Source of the DNA: Thalassococcus_A lentus | GTDB taxonomy: Bacteria; Pseudomonadota; Alphaproteobacteria; Rhodobacterales; Rhodobacteraceae | Length of the DNA stretch: 64,000 bases | Assembly: GCF_028023555.1 (NCBI RefSeq) | Contig: NZ_JAQIOY010000004.1 | Coordinates: 186,001-250,000, forward strand | Direction of reading: 5' to 3' | Shown: positions 42,945-51,128 of the stretch, one piece after another | Layout: the number at the start of each line of letters is the position of its first letter | How positions within the stretch are numbered: position 1 is the stretch's first letter | Program-made: the position numbers and the translations under genes | Notes under the pieces: model-generated | Told to the model about the DNA's origin: nothing | The model's input: only the letters and a program-made list of their open reading frames with translations | The model's database searches: none

Positions 42945-43193
42945 ATGGCAAAAATGATCGCAATTCTGAATGTCGTCGCATGGTCTGGCTTTTGGGCCTT
43001 TGGTTATCTTGCTTTGACGTCGGATGCCGGTGAAGCGGGCCGGATGGTGACCGCAGTTGCATTGGCAGCAGTCGGAGCCGGGCTCGGGATGTGGGCGTGG
43101 TTCTGGATCGTGAGGCATACCGAGCAGATTGGATATGCCAAGCCTTCGGCAAGCCGCGCACGCTTTGAATTGGACGAGGGGCTGGGGGGCTGA
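42945..43193 (+). CDS. 82-residue membrane protein inside the transporter operon
   Basis: Two hydrophobic helices: AILNVVAWSGFWAFGYLALT and MVTAVALAAVGAGLGMWAWF, then a polar tail (RHTEQIGYAKPSASRARFEL). GAGGGGA precedes the ATG. It ends one base before the next small gene, so it is a real operon member. No known family; possibly a transporter accessory. Confidence 0.72.
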   Translation: MAKMIAILNVVAWSGFWAFGYLALTSDAGEAGRMVTAVALAAVGAGLGMWAWFWIVRHTEQIGYAKPSASRARFELDEGLGG

Positions 43194-43194
43194 C

Positions 43195-43467
43195 ATGAAC
43201 ACCAAGAGAAAAACCGGTACAGCCAGCAGGCCGACACCAAACAGCCGCCCCGAGACGGCCGATCTGGCCCGCGGGGCCAATGGTTTGGGCGAGGATACTG
43301 ATGTGGACGAGATCGCGCGTGGCATTCTGACGGCCCAGATGCGGGTCATGAACACCATGATGCAGACTTCGGCTGATATGACTGCAACCGGACTTCGGGC
43401 CATGACGCAGTTCTGGACAATGGGTTTGCCGGGCAAACGCAGCGACAGCAAGGAACGGTTCAAATGA
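43195..43467 (+). CDS. 90-residue soluble protein, phasin-like helix
   Basis: The first 45 residues are polar and disordered (NTKRKTGTASRPTPNSRPET); the rest is one amphipathic Met/Thr-rich helix (ILTAQMRVMNTMMQTSADMT, ATGLRAMTQFWTMGLPG), which resembles phasin-type surface helices but is far shorter. It is one base after the 82-residue gene. Function unknown. Confidence 0.65.
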   Translation: MNTKRKTGTASRPTPNSRPETADLARGANGLGEDTDVDEIARGILTAQMRVMNTMMQTSADMTATGLRAMTQFWTMGLPGKRSDSKERFK

Positions 43468-43555
43468 TGTCACCGTTTTGTAGCCATAGACAGTCCGTGA
43501 CACCGGCCGTTTGCCGGGTGGGCGAAACAGAGAATACCAAAAGGGAGGCGCGCTA

Positions 43556-44632
43556 GTGCTTTACAGAACCGCAGGTCAGTTCAAGACCTCATACGAGGCC
43601 GATCAGGCGCTGTTCCCAGTCAAGCAGGATGCCTTTTTGCTGGGCATCATCATGTTGTTTGCCTTGGTGATCTTTCCTCTGACAGCCAGTGAATTTGCGT
43701 TTCAGACAATGCTCATTCCGGTGATGATCTATGCGCTGGCGGCGCTGGGTTTGAACATTCTGACGGGTTTTGCCGGCCAGCTGAGTCTGGGAACCGGGGC
43801 CTTCATGGGGGTCGGAGCCTATGCCTGCTACAAGATGGTTACCTTGATGCCTTGGATGAACCCGATCGTAGCGATCCTGCTTTCAGGCTTTTTCAGCGCC
43901 GGTGTCGGCGTGATGTTTGGCATCCCCAGTCTGCGGATCAAGGGCTTCTACCTTGCGATTGCCACGCTTGCGGCGCAGTTCTTTCTGGTCTGGCTCTTTG
44001 AGAAATGGGCCTGGCTTTACAACTACAACGCATCCGGTGCGATCCAGGTGCCTAACCTCGATATTTTTGGCGTTTACGTGACCGGGCCGCAGGCCGACAG
44101 CATGGTTCAGTACTATGTGGTGTTGGGCATCGTTGCGCTTATGACCATGCTTTGCATCAACCTGACACGCGGCACGCTGGGCCGGACGTGGAAGGCGACG
44201 CGTGACATGGATATCGCGGCGGAATTGATTGGCATCAACCTGATGAAGTCCAAACTGACCGCCTTTGCCATCTCCAGCTATATCGTCGGTGTGGCAGGCG
44301 CGCTGTATGTCTTCATGTGGAAGGGCGCAGCCGAGCCGAACCTGTTCGACATTCCGCTGTCGTTTCAGGTGCTCTTCATCGCGATTATCGGTGGATTGGG
44401 ATCAGTGCTCGGTAACTATCTGGGGGCGATCCTGATTGTCGGCCTGCCGGTTGTTCTGAACCTGCTGCCGGGGGCTCTTGGGCTGTCGATCAGCTCTGCG
44501 ATGGTCGAGCACCTGAACATCATGATCGTTGGTTCGCTGATCGTGTTTTTCCTGATCGTGGAGCCGCACGGGTTGAACCAGCTTTGGCGCCTGATCCGAG
44601 AAAAGCTTATCATCTGGCCCTTCCCGCACTAG
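43556..44632 (+). CDS. livM: HAAT-family permease (LivM-like)
   Basis: 358 residues. LLGIIMLFALVIFPLTASEF, ALGLNILTGFAGQLSLGTGA (the LivM GxxGQxSLG motif) and FKVL FIAIIGGLGSVLGNYLGA-type loop are present. Start at GTG 43556, seven bases after AAGGGAGG. About ten helices; partner of LivH in the inner membrane. Confidence 0.93.
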   Translation: MLYRTAGQFKTSYEADQALFPVKQDAFLLGIIMLFALVIFPLTASEFAFQTMLIPVMIYALAALGLNILTGFAGQLSLGTGAFMGVGAYACYKMVTLMPWMNPIVAILLSGFFSAGVGVMFGIPSLRIKGFYLAIATLAAQFFLVWLFEKWAWLYNYNASGAIQVPNLDIFGVYVTGPQADSMVQYYVVLGIVALMTMLCINLTRGTLGRTWKATRDMDIAAELIGINLMKSKLTAFAISSYIVGVAGALYVFMWKGAAEPNLFDIPLSFQVLFIAIIGGLGSVLGNYLGAILIVGLPVVLNLLPGALGLSISSAMVEHLNIMIVGSLIVFFLIVEPHGLNQLWRLIREKLIIWPFPH

Positions 44633-44698
44633 GCTGGGGCCCAACAACAAGACCAATAACAACCAACAAACAGTGAAGAGATCCAAGGGAGGATACAT

Positions 44699-45991
44699 AT
44701 GAAACACTTCACCAAAATGGCCGCCGCCGCGCTGATCGCGGGTGTGACGGCAGGCGCCGCAATGGCGCAGGAGCTTTATGCCCCGAACCTCGCCTACCGC
44801 ACCGGCCCCTTTGCCGCGACCGGTATCCCACTGATGAACGGTCAGGCAGACTATCTGACGATGCTGAACGCGCGCGACGGTGGTGTTGGCGGCATTCCCG
44901 TAAACGCCGAAGAATGCGAAACCGGCTATTCCACCGAAAAAGGTGTTGAGTGCTACGAGAAGACCAAGGGCAAGGCCATCGTGACCCAGCCGTGGTCGAC
45001 CGGCATCACCCTGCAGGTTTTGCCCAAGACAAACGTGGACATGATCCCGATCCTTGCACCCGGCTACGGCTTTAGCCCGATGGCTGACGGCAAGGTCTTC
45101 CAGTGGGCGTTCAACACGCCGTCCGGTTACTGGGATGCCGCGGACATGATCATTCAGTACCTGTCCGGTCAGGGTGACCTGAAAGGCAAGAAGATTGCCT
45201 TCCTGCATCTCGACCACCCTTACGGCAAAGAGCCGCTTCCTCTGCTCGAAGCGAAATCCGGCGCGATGGGCTTTGAGCTGGTGCCGATTCCGGTTGGCCT
45301 GAAGGAAATGCAGAACCAGTCGGCTCAGTGGCTGCAGATTCGTCGCGAACGTCCTGACTACGTGGTCATGTGGGGCTGGGGCGCCATGAATGCGGGCGCA
45401 ATCACCGAAGCCGTCAAAACCAAGTTCCCGATGGAGAACATGATTGGTGTCTGGTGGTCCGGCCACGATGCTGACCTCGCTATCGTTGGCGATGCCGGCA
45501 AAGGCTATAAGTCGATCAGCTGGTCCTTCCCGAACGCGGATGCGCCTGTCATGGCCGACATCAAGAAGCACGTGGTCGACGCGGGCCTGTCCAAGTCGAA
45601 TGAGACCGAAATGCAGGGCGTCTTCTACAGCCGTGGCATCGTGATCTCTGCCATCCTCGCAGAAGGCATCACAGCGGCGCAGGCAGAGTACGACACAGCC
45701 GAGATCAGCGCCGAGCAACTGCGCTGGGGTCTTGAGAACATCAACATGACTGAAGAGCGCATCAAGGAATTGGGCCTCGAAGGCATGGTGCCGCCATTTG
45801 CAACATCCTGCTCGAACCACACCGGTCACTCGGGTGGCTGGATGCTGGAATGGGACGGCGCACAGTTCGTAAAGGTCTCCGATCACCTCAAGCCTGACAC
45901 CTCGGGTTATGCCGAGCTGATCAACACCAAGGCCGCGGAATACGCCGAGGCGAACGCACCTTGGCCAACCAACGATGCCTGCGAAGGCTAA
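44699..45991 (+). CDS. HAAT-family substrate-binding protein (LivK-like)
   Basis: 430 residues with a signal peptide (MKHFTKMAAAALIAGVTAGA, cleavage near AMA-Q). Peripla_BP_6 fold: IPLMNGQADYLTMLNARDGG, VTQPWSTGITLQVLPK and LKGKKIAFLHLDHPYGKEPL. The segment VWWSGHDADLAI and the C-terminal CSNHTGHSGGWM are distinctive. The pocket cannot be assigned; ligases at both ends suggest a carboxylic acid ligand. AAGGGAGG precedes the ATG. Confidence 0.9.
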   Translation: MKHFTKMAAAALIAGVTAGAAMAQELYAPNLAYRTGPFAATGIPLMNGQADYLTMLNARDGGVGGIPVNAEECETGYSTEKGVECYEKTKGKAIVTQPWSTGITLQVLPKTNVDMIPILAPGYGFSPMADGKVFQWAFNTPSGYWDAADMIIQYLSGQGDLKGKKIAFLHLDHPYGKEPLPLLEAKSGAMGFELVPIPVGLKEMQNQSAQWLQIRRERPDYVVMWGWGAMNAGAITEAVKTKFPMENMIGVWWSGHDADLAIVGDAGKGYKSISWSFPNADAPVMADIKKHVVDAGLSKSNETEMQGVFYSRGIVISAILAEGITAAQAEYDTAEISAEQLRWGLENINMTEERIKELGLEGMVPPFATSCSNHTGHSGGWMLEWDGAQFVKVSDHLKPDTSGYAELINTKAAEYAEANAPWPTNDACEG

Positions 45992-46001
45992 GTGAACTGT
46001 T

Positions 46002-46059
46002 CTCCGGCGACGCGCTGTCGTCGCCGGAGGATTTGCGTATTTGGAAAAAGAAGAAGCAG
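46002..46059 (+). terminator. Hairpin plus 26-base repeat copy B before livF (attenuator candidate)
   Basis: Perfect 11-base arms CTCCGGCGACG and CGTCGCCGGAG (46002-46012 and 46019-46029), one base later ATTTGCGTATTTGG. The hairpin plus U-rich pattern parallels the region before livG and could reduce expression of livF relative to the abundant binding protein. Confidence 0.55.
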
Positions 46060-46106
46060 CGGATGCCGCGAGAAACCGGCCAGTCTGCACAACAGGGACA
46101 CTGCCC

Positions 46107-46931
46107 ATGCTGGATGCTGCCAAGACCGATCAGGCACTGCTTGAAGTCAACAACATCGAGGTCATCTACAACCACGTGATCCTTGTGCTGAAAGGCGTGT
46201 CACTCAAGGTGGCGCAGGGCGGTGTGACCGCGCTGCTAGGCGGCAATGGCGCGGGCAAGACGACGACGTTGAAGGCGATTTCCAACCTGCTGCATTCCGA
46301 ACGCGGTGAGGTCACCAAGGGCTCGATCCTCTACAAGGGCGAACGGGTGCAGGATCTCGACCCGGCGGCGCTGGTCAAGCGCGGGGTGATCCAGGTGATG
46401 GAAGGACGCCATTGCTTTGAGCATCTGACCGTCGAAGAGAATTTGATGACCGGTGCCTACACGCGCAAAGACGGCAAAGGCGCCATCGAGGCCGATCTGG
46501 ATATGGTTTATACCTATTTTCCACGCCTCAAGGAACGGCGCCGCTCGCAGGCCGGATACACATCCGGTGGCGAGCAGCAGATGACGGCCGTGGGCCGGGC
46601 TCTGATGTCGCGCCCCGAAATGATCCTGCTGGACGAGCCGAGCATGGGGCTCGCGCCGCAGCTGGTGGAGCAGATCTTTGAGATCGTGAAGACCATTAAT
46701 GAAAACGAAGGGGTCAGCTTCTTGCTGGCTGAACAGAATACAAATGTTGCGCTGCGCTATGCGCATCAGGGCTACATTCTGGAAAACGGGCGCGTCGTGA
46801 TGGAAGGCCCAGCAGCCGAATTGCGCGAAAACCCGGACGTCAAGGAATTCTACCTCGGAATGTCGGAAGAAGGCCGGAAGTCTTTCCGCGATGTGCGCAG
46901 CTACCGGCGCCGCAAGCGTTGGTTGGCATAA
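46107..46931 (+). CDS. livF: HAAT-family ABC ATPase (LivF-like)
   Basis: 274 residues from ATG 46107. Walker A ALLGGNGAGKTTTLKAISNL, signature TSGGEQQMTAVGRALMSRPE, Walker B ILLDEPSMGLAPQLVEQIFE. C-terminus has an added KSFRDVRSYRRRKRWLA tail. The TTG at 46041 lies in the repeat and is not used. Weak ribosome site (CAGGGACAC). Confidence 0.92.
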   Translation: MLDAAKTDQALLEVNNIEVIYNHVILVLKGVSLKVAQGGVTALLGGNGAGKTTTLKAISNLLHSERGEVTKGSILYKGERVQDLDPAALVKRGVIQVMEGRHCFEHLTVEENLMTGAYTRKDGKGAIEADLDMVYTYFPRLKERRRSQAGYTSGGEQQMTAVGRALMSRPEMILLDEPSMGLAPQLVEQIFEIVKTINENEGVSFLLAEQNTNVALRYAHQGYILENGRVVMEGPAAELRENPDVKEFYLGMSEEGRKSFRDVRSYRRRKRWLA

Positions 46932-46950
46932 CCCGGGGCAGCCCTGCTGT

Positions 46951-47001
46951 CTTCTTTGTGCTGAAAATATCCCGGGGAGTTTGAGGGGCAGGCCCCTCAA
47001 G
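46951..47001 (+). repeat. 51-base 3'-UTR hairpin element, copy 1
   Basis: Starts 19 bases after the livF stop: CTTCTTTGTG, ATATCCCGGGG and a hairpin of TTGAGGGGC and GCCCCTCAA. About 42 of 51 bases match copy 2 at 62950-63000 on the other strand, which also follows a stop codon in its sense direction. A compensated base pair changes A-T to G-C in the stem. Confidence 0.75.
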
Positions 47002-47049
47002 GCCGACCTTGGGACCTTATCCATTCGCCCGCATAACTTGGAGGCCGCC

Positions 47050-48222
47050 ATGACATCCTATTTTGACGATCTTGAAACGCGTTCGCAGGATGCGCGCGAA
47101 GCCGCGCAGCTTGTCGCGCTCAACACGCAGCTTGCAAAGCATGGCATGGATGCTGTGGGTGACTTGTCGGGCCTCGCGGGCCTGCCCGTCCTGCGCAAGG
47201 CCGACCTCGTTGGACGTCAGAAAGCGCAACCACCATTTGGTGGTTTGCCGGTTTCCAACCTGTCACATGTTTTTCAAAGCCCCGGCCCAATCTACGAGCC
47301 CGGTGGCGCGAGCCATGACTGGTGGCGCATGGGCCGGTTTTTGCATGCAGTGGGGATCGGAGCCGGCGACATTGTGCAAAACTGTTTCGGTTATCACCTG
47401 ACCCCGGCTGGCACGATTTTCGAATCCGGCGCCCGCGCGGTCGGGGCGGCGGTCTTGCCTGCAGGGACGGGGCAGACCGAACTGCAGGCGCAGGCGGCCC
47501 ACGACATTGGCATCACGGCCTACGCTGGCACGCCGGATTATCTCAAGGTTATCCTCGAGAAGGCGGATGAAATGGGATTGAAGCTCGGGATCACGCGTGC
47601 GGCCGTCGGCGGTGGTGCGTTGTTCCCGTCGCTGCGCGACTGGTATGCAGATCGCGGCATAACCTGCCTTCAGTGCTATGCTACAGCCGACCTTGGAAAC
47701 GTGGCATACGAAAGCCCGGCCATGGAAGGGATGATCATTGACGAACATGGCATTGTCGAGATCGTCACGCCCGGAACCGGCGATCCGGTTGAAGAAGGCG
47801 AGGTTGGCGAAGTTGTCGTCACCACGCTGAATCCTGATTACCCACTGGTGCGCTTTGCGACGGGTGATCTGTCGGCCATGCTGCCGGGTATCAGTCCATG
47901 CGGTCGCACCAACGGCCGGATCAAAGGATGGATGGGGCGCGCCGATCAGACAACCAAGATCAAGGGTATGTTCGTGCGTCCGGAGCAGGTCGCGCAGTTG
48001 GTAGAGCGCCACCCCGAGATTACCCGCGCCCGCGTCGTGGCCAGTCGTGAAGGCGAGATGGATGTGATGACTGTCCGGCTCGAAGCCGAAGGCGGCGATC
48101 TGTCGGCCTTCGAGGCCTCTGTGGCGGAAGTGTTGAAACTGCGTGGCACGGTTGAGGTGCTGCCGGTCGGCGGATTGCCGCGCGACGGGCTGGTTATTGA
48201 AGATCTGCGCAACTACGACTGA
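47050..48222 (+). CDS. PaaK-like AMP-binding protein with lost P-loop and C-terminal lysine
   Basis: 390 residues in the phenylacetate-CoA ligase family: GHLTPAG-like fold, ITAYAGTPDYLKVILEKADE, CYATADLGNVAYES, RFATGDLSAMLPG and GRADQTTKIKGMFVRPEQVA. Two key motifs are altered. The phosphate loop, normally SSGTTG, is VFQSPGPIYEPG, and the lysine motif near the end reads GGLPRDGLVIEDLRNYD with no lysine. So it may not adenylate by the usual route. It closes the operon, with GGAGG before ATG 47050. Active substrate unknown. Confidence 0.85.
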   Translation: MTSYFDDLETRSQDAREAAQLVALNTQLAKHGMDAVGDLSGLAGLPVLRKADLVGRQKAQPPFGGLPVSNLSHVFQSPGPIYEPGGASHDWWRMGRFLHAVGIGAGDIVQNCFGYHLTPAGTIFESGARAVGAAVLPAGTGQTELQAQAAHDIGITAYAGTPDYLKVILEKADEMGLKLGITRAAVGGGALFPSLRDWYADRGITCLQCYATADLGNVAYESPAMEGMIIDEHGIVEIVTPGTGDPVEEGEVGEVVVTTLNPDYPLVRFATGDLSAMLPGISPCGRTNGRIKGWMGRADQTTKIKGMFVRPEQVAQLVERHPEITRARVVASREGEMDVMTVRLEAEGGDLSAFEASVAEVLKLRGTVEVLPVGGLPRDGLVIEDLRNYD

Positions 48223-48338
48223 TTTTCTCCCTATGGGCCAGCGTCGCTCTTGGCTAGGCTGGTGATGTGACAGTTGGCTGTGTCCTGCCTGTTGGCGGGC
48301 GTTTGCCGTTGTTTGCTGACGGACTTGGGAGGAACAGG

Positions 48339-50084
48339 ATGTTTTATGCGAAATCCGGGCGCGCTGGCGCCATACGCGGACTGGCCGGGGTCAGTCTTGC
48401 GCTGGGCTTGGGCGGTGCGACTGCAGCTTTGGCCGAGGGCGATGCACTGGTTATCGGGAATTCAGGCTACGAAGGGCTTCAGCTGCTGACCGGTGCCTTC
48501 CAGATTGAGCGCACCTTGGAGAGGCTGGATAACCGCGGCTTTGAGACCGAGGTCGCACGGGACGGCAATTCCCGAGACATGCGGGTTTCTTTCCTCAAGT
48601 TCGTTGAAGGGATCGACGCGGATACCGAAAGCCTCGTGGTCGTTCTCAGAGGGGCCTTTGTGCATGGCGCTTCTGATGCGTATCTGTTGCCGGTTGAACA
48701 GGATATTCCGGAGAACCCGGGGCGTATTCTGACAAGCTCGCTGTCGCTGGATTCTGTCATGACCGTTCTGGCGGCATATCCGGGCCGGGCCTTTCTGGTT
48801 TTGGGTGAAGAGGCGCAAGACGCCGACTACGGCGCTTTTCTTGAGGCCGGGTTGGGCGATCTGGATATCCCTCAGGGTGTGACCGTGGTGCGCGGTCCGG
48901 GGGCAGATGTGATGCGGTTTGCCGCGACGGATATGCTGTCACGGGGACGCCCCCTCAGCAGCACGGTGCGGCGCTACGAAATCGATCTACTTGGATATGC
49001 ACCAAAGGATATCACCATTGTCCCCGCGCGCGATGACGCCGCTGCAACGGGGCAGGTGGATGCTGACGCCGGAGAACAACAGCCCGATGCAGACGACTTG
49101 GCGGCTGCGGCCCGGGCAGCCGAAGCGGCGGACAATGCCGCGTGGCGGCTGGCCCAGCAGGCCGACACCCTCGTTGGGTATCAGACTTATCTGCAGGGAC
49201 ATCCGCAAGGACAGCACGCGGCTGCTGCACGCCAACGGATCAAGGCGATCGATGACGAGCCATTCTATCAGGACCGCCGCACCGAAGAACGTCTGGAGCT
49301 GTCTCGAGATGCCCGGCGCGACATTCAACGCGATCTCACGATTCTGGGCTACAACACACGTGGAATTGACGGGATCTTTGGCCGGGGCACACGGGGTGCC
49401 ATCCAGAATTGGCAGCGCGCGATATCGGTCCGGGCGACGGGATATCTGACCGCGCCTCAAATCAACCGGCTGGATCGCGCGGCAACGGCGCGTGCGGCCG
49501 AGCTGGAAGAAGAAGCACGCCTGCGCCGCGAAGAACAGGAACGTCAGGACCGTGCCTTGTGGCGGCAGGTTCAGGCCGATCCTGAAGAGGCCGCTCTGCG
49601 CGAGTATCTGGAGCGCTACCCCGAGGGAATTTATGCGCAAGAAGCCCGTAGCTTGTTGGAGCAGATCGAAGCCCGCCGCGCCGAACGCGCGGCCCGTGCT
49701 GATCGCAACGATTGGCGTGCAGCACGCGAGGCCGACACCATCAGTGCCTACCGCAGCTATCTGGAAAAGCGTCCGGGCGGGGCGTTTCAGGCCGAGGCCA
49801 AAGCACGCATTCGCGAATTGGAGCGTGCGGCTGAGCAGGAACAGAATGCATCGCGTGCAAGTCAGGCCGAGCGTGCTTTGAACCTTAACCCGGTTGCCAA
49901 GCGTTTGGTTGAGGCCCGCCTGACCCAGCTGGGTCTCAAGCCCGGCGTGGTAGATGGCAATTTCGACCAGAACACGCGCCGTGCAATCCAAAAGTATCAG
50001 CAGGCACGGGGTATCCGGGCGACCGGTTATCTGGATGAAGAAACCATCATTCGCCTGTTGGCGGGCGGTGTCGGAAACCGCTGA
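48339..50084 (+). CDS. Degenerate caspase-like protein with two peptidoglycan-binding domains
   Basis: 581 residues with signal peptide (MFYAKSGRAGAIRGLAGVSL onward, ending ATAALA). The N-terminal 240 residues follow the peptidase C14 fold: ALVIGNSGYEGLQLL and the YLLPVEQDIP step are aligned, but the catalytic His-Gly motif is RGAFVHGASD and the Asp-Ala-Cys motif is LGEEAQDA, so neither dyad residue survives. Two PG_binding_1 domains follow (DIQRDLTILGYNTRGIDGIF and RLVEARLTQLGLKPGVVDGN), joined by coiled segments. Probably a secreted scaffold in the cell wall. Start at 48339 after GGGAGGAAC. Confidence 0.87.
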   Translation: MFYAKSGRAGAIRGLAGVSLALGLGGATAALAEGDALVIGNSGYEGLQLLTGAFQIERTLERLDNRGFETEVARDGNSRDMRVSFLKFVEGIDADTESLVVVLRGAFVHGASDAYLLPVEQDIPENPGRILTSSLSLDSVMTVLAAYPGRAFLVLGEEAQDADYGAFLEAGLGDLDIPQGVTVVRGPGADVMRFAATDMLSRGRPLSSTVRRYEIDLLGYAPKDITIVPARDDAAATGQVDADAGEQQPDADDLAAAARAAEAADNAAWRLAQQADTLVGYQTYLQGHPQGQHAAAARQRIKAIDDEPFYQDRRTEERLELSRDARRDIQRDLTILGYNTRGIDGIFGRGTRGAIQNWQRAISVRATGYLTAPQINRLDRAATARAAELEEEARLRREEQERQDRALWRQVQADPEEAALREYLERYPEGIYAQEARSLLEQIEARRAERAARADRNDWRAAREADTISAYRSYLEKRPGGAFQAEAKARIRELERAAEQEQNASRASQAERALNLNPVAKRLVEARLTQLGLKPGVVDGNFDQNTRRAIQKYQQARGIRATGYLDEETIIRLLAGGVGNR

Positions 50085-50120
50085 TCGTCAACCGTCGGCA
50101 AACCGACGAATCGTCGTTTT

Positions 50121-51128
50121 CTAGGACCCGGTCTTGCTTGGCAGGATCGGGTCCAACATTTCATCCAGCTTCGCCTTTTGGTGCAGGGTCAGCCGAACTG
50201 GCAGAGTCAGCACTTTCTGGCGGAACTCGTCAGGCAGACGCACCGCATCCTTTTCAGTGGTGACGAGCTGAGCGCCGATCATTTGCGCTTCCTTTTCCAA
50301 GCGGGTCATCAGGGCTGCGGTCAGGAGCTGGTGATCCTCCAGCGCCTCTGCACGCTTTATGTTGGCCCCGAGCGCGCGGAGCGTGGCAAAGAACTTTTCC
50401 GGATGGCCTATGCCCGCGAAGGCAAGTGCTGGCAGACCATCCCAGTCCATTCCGGTTTGCAAAGGCTCCAGCGACCCGGTCAAATGCGGTAGCGAAATCT
50501 GGTCCTTCCACGTCTCAGAGAACCGGGTTTGCGCGCCTTGTGATCCGATGGAAAGTACCAGATCGCCGCGCGCCATCCCGGCTGAAACCGGCTCGCGCAG
50601 AGGGCCTGATGGCATGCAGCGACCGTTTCCGAACCCGGCGACGGCATCCACGACAATGATAGACAGATCCTTGAAAACACTCGGATTCTGAAAGCCGTCG
50701 TCCAGAATGATAGCCTGCGCTCCGGCGGCTTCTGCGGCTTTTGCGCCTGCGGCTCGGTCCTTGGCGACCCACGCCGCCGTAAAGGCCGCGATCAGCAGCG
50801 GTTCGTCGCCAACGTCTTCGGCACTGTGCACTGCCGGATCAACACGCACCGGGCCGGACAGGCGCCCGCCATACCCGCGTGAGACCACATGCGCCGTGAT
50901 ACCGCGGTCGGCCAGGTGTTGGACCAATGCGATGACGGTTGGCGTCTTTCCGGTTCCACCCGCGTTGATATTGCCCACGCAGATCACCGGGACCGAGGCG
51001 CGATGCGCCGCCGCGCGGTTTGCACGGCGGGCTGTCGCGGCAGCTGTCAGCGCCGCCAATGGGCTGAGAAGTCGGGCCCGAAGGCCGGGTTGATCAGGGG
51101 CATTTGACCAGAACCGAGGTGGCCGCAT
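50121..51128 (-). CDS. lpxK: Tetraacyldisaccharide 4'-kinase
   Basis: 335 residues. Membrane-associated N-terminus, then Walker A VICVGNINAGGTGKTPTVIA, YGGRLSGPVRVDP and ILDDGFQNPSVFKDLSIIV. It phosphorylates the 4' position of the lipid A precursor. ATG overlaps the waaA stop by one base, so the two are translationally coupled. Confidence 0.95.
   Translation of the reverse strand: MRPPRFWSNAPDQPGLRARLLSPLAALTAAATARRANRAAAHRASVPVICVGNINAGGTGKTPTVIALVQHLADRGITAHVVSRGYGGRLSGPVRVDPAVHSAEDVGDEPLLIAAFTAAWVAKDRAAGAKAAEAAGAQAIILDDGFQNPSVFKDLSIIVVDAVAGFGNGRCMPSGPLREPVSAGMARGDLVLSIGSQGAQTRFSETWKDQISLPHLTGSLEPLQTGMDWDGLPALAFAGIGHPEKFFATLRALGANIKRAEALEDHQLLTAALMTRLEKEAQMIGAQLVTTEKDAVRLPDEFRQKVLTLPVRLTLHQKAKLDEMLDPILPSKTGS

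Noticed and set aside
46041..46106. A 22-residue N-terminal extension of LivF
   Set aside because: It is translated from the 26-base repeat; the family start and Walker A spacing support ATG 46107.
44402..46123. A 573-codon open frame antisense to the binding protein and LivM genes
   Set aside because: It spans real transporter genes in the other strand and has no recognisable motif.
48339..50084. An active metacaspase
   Set aside because: The His and Cys positions are replaced; the fold is retained but the dyad is not.
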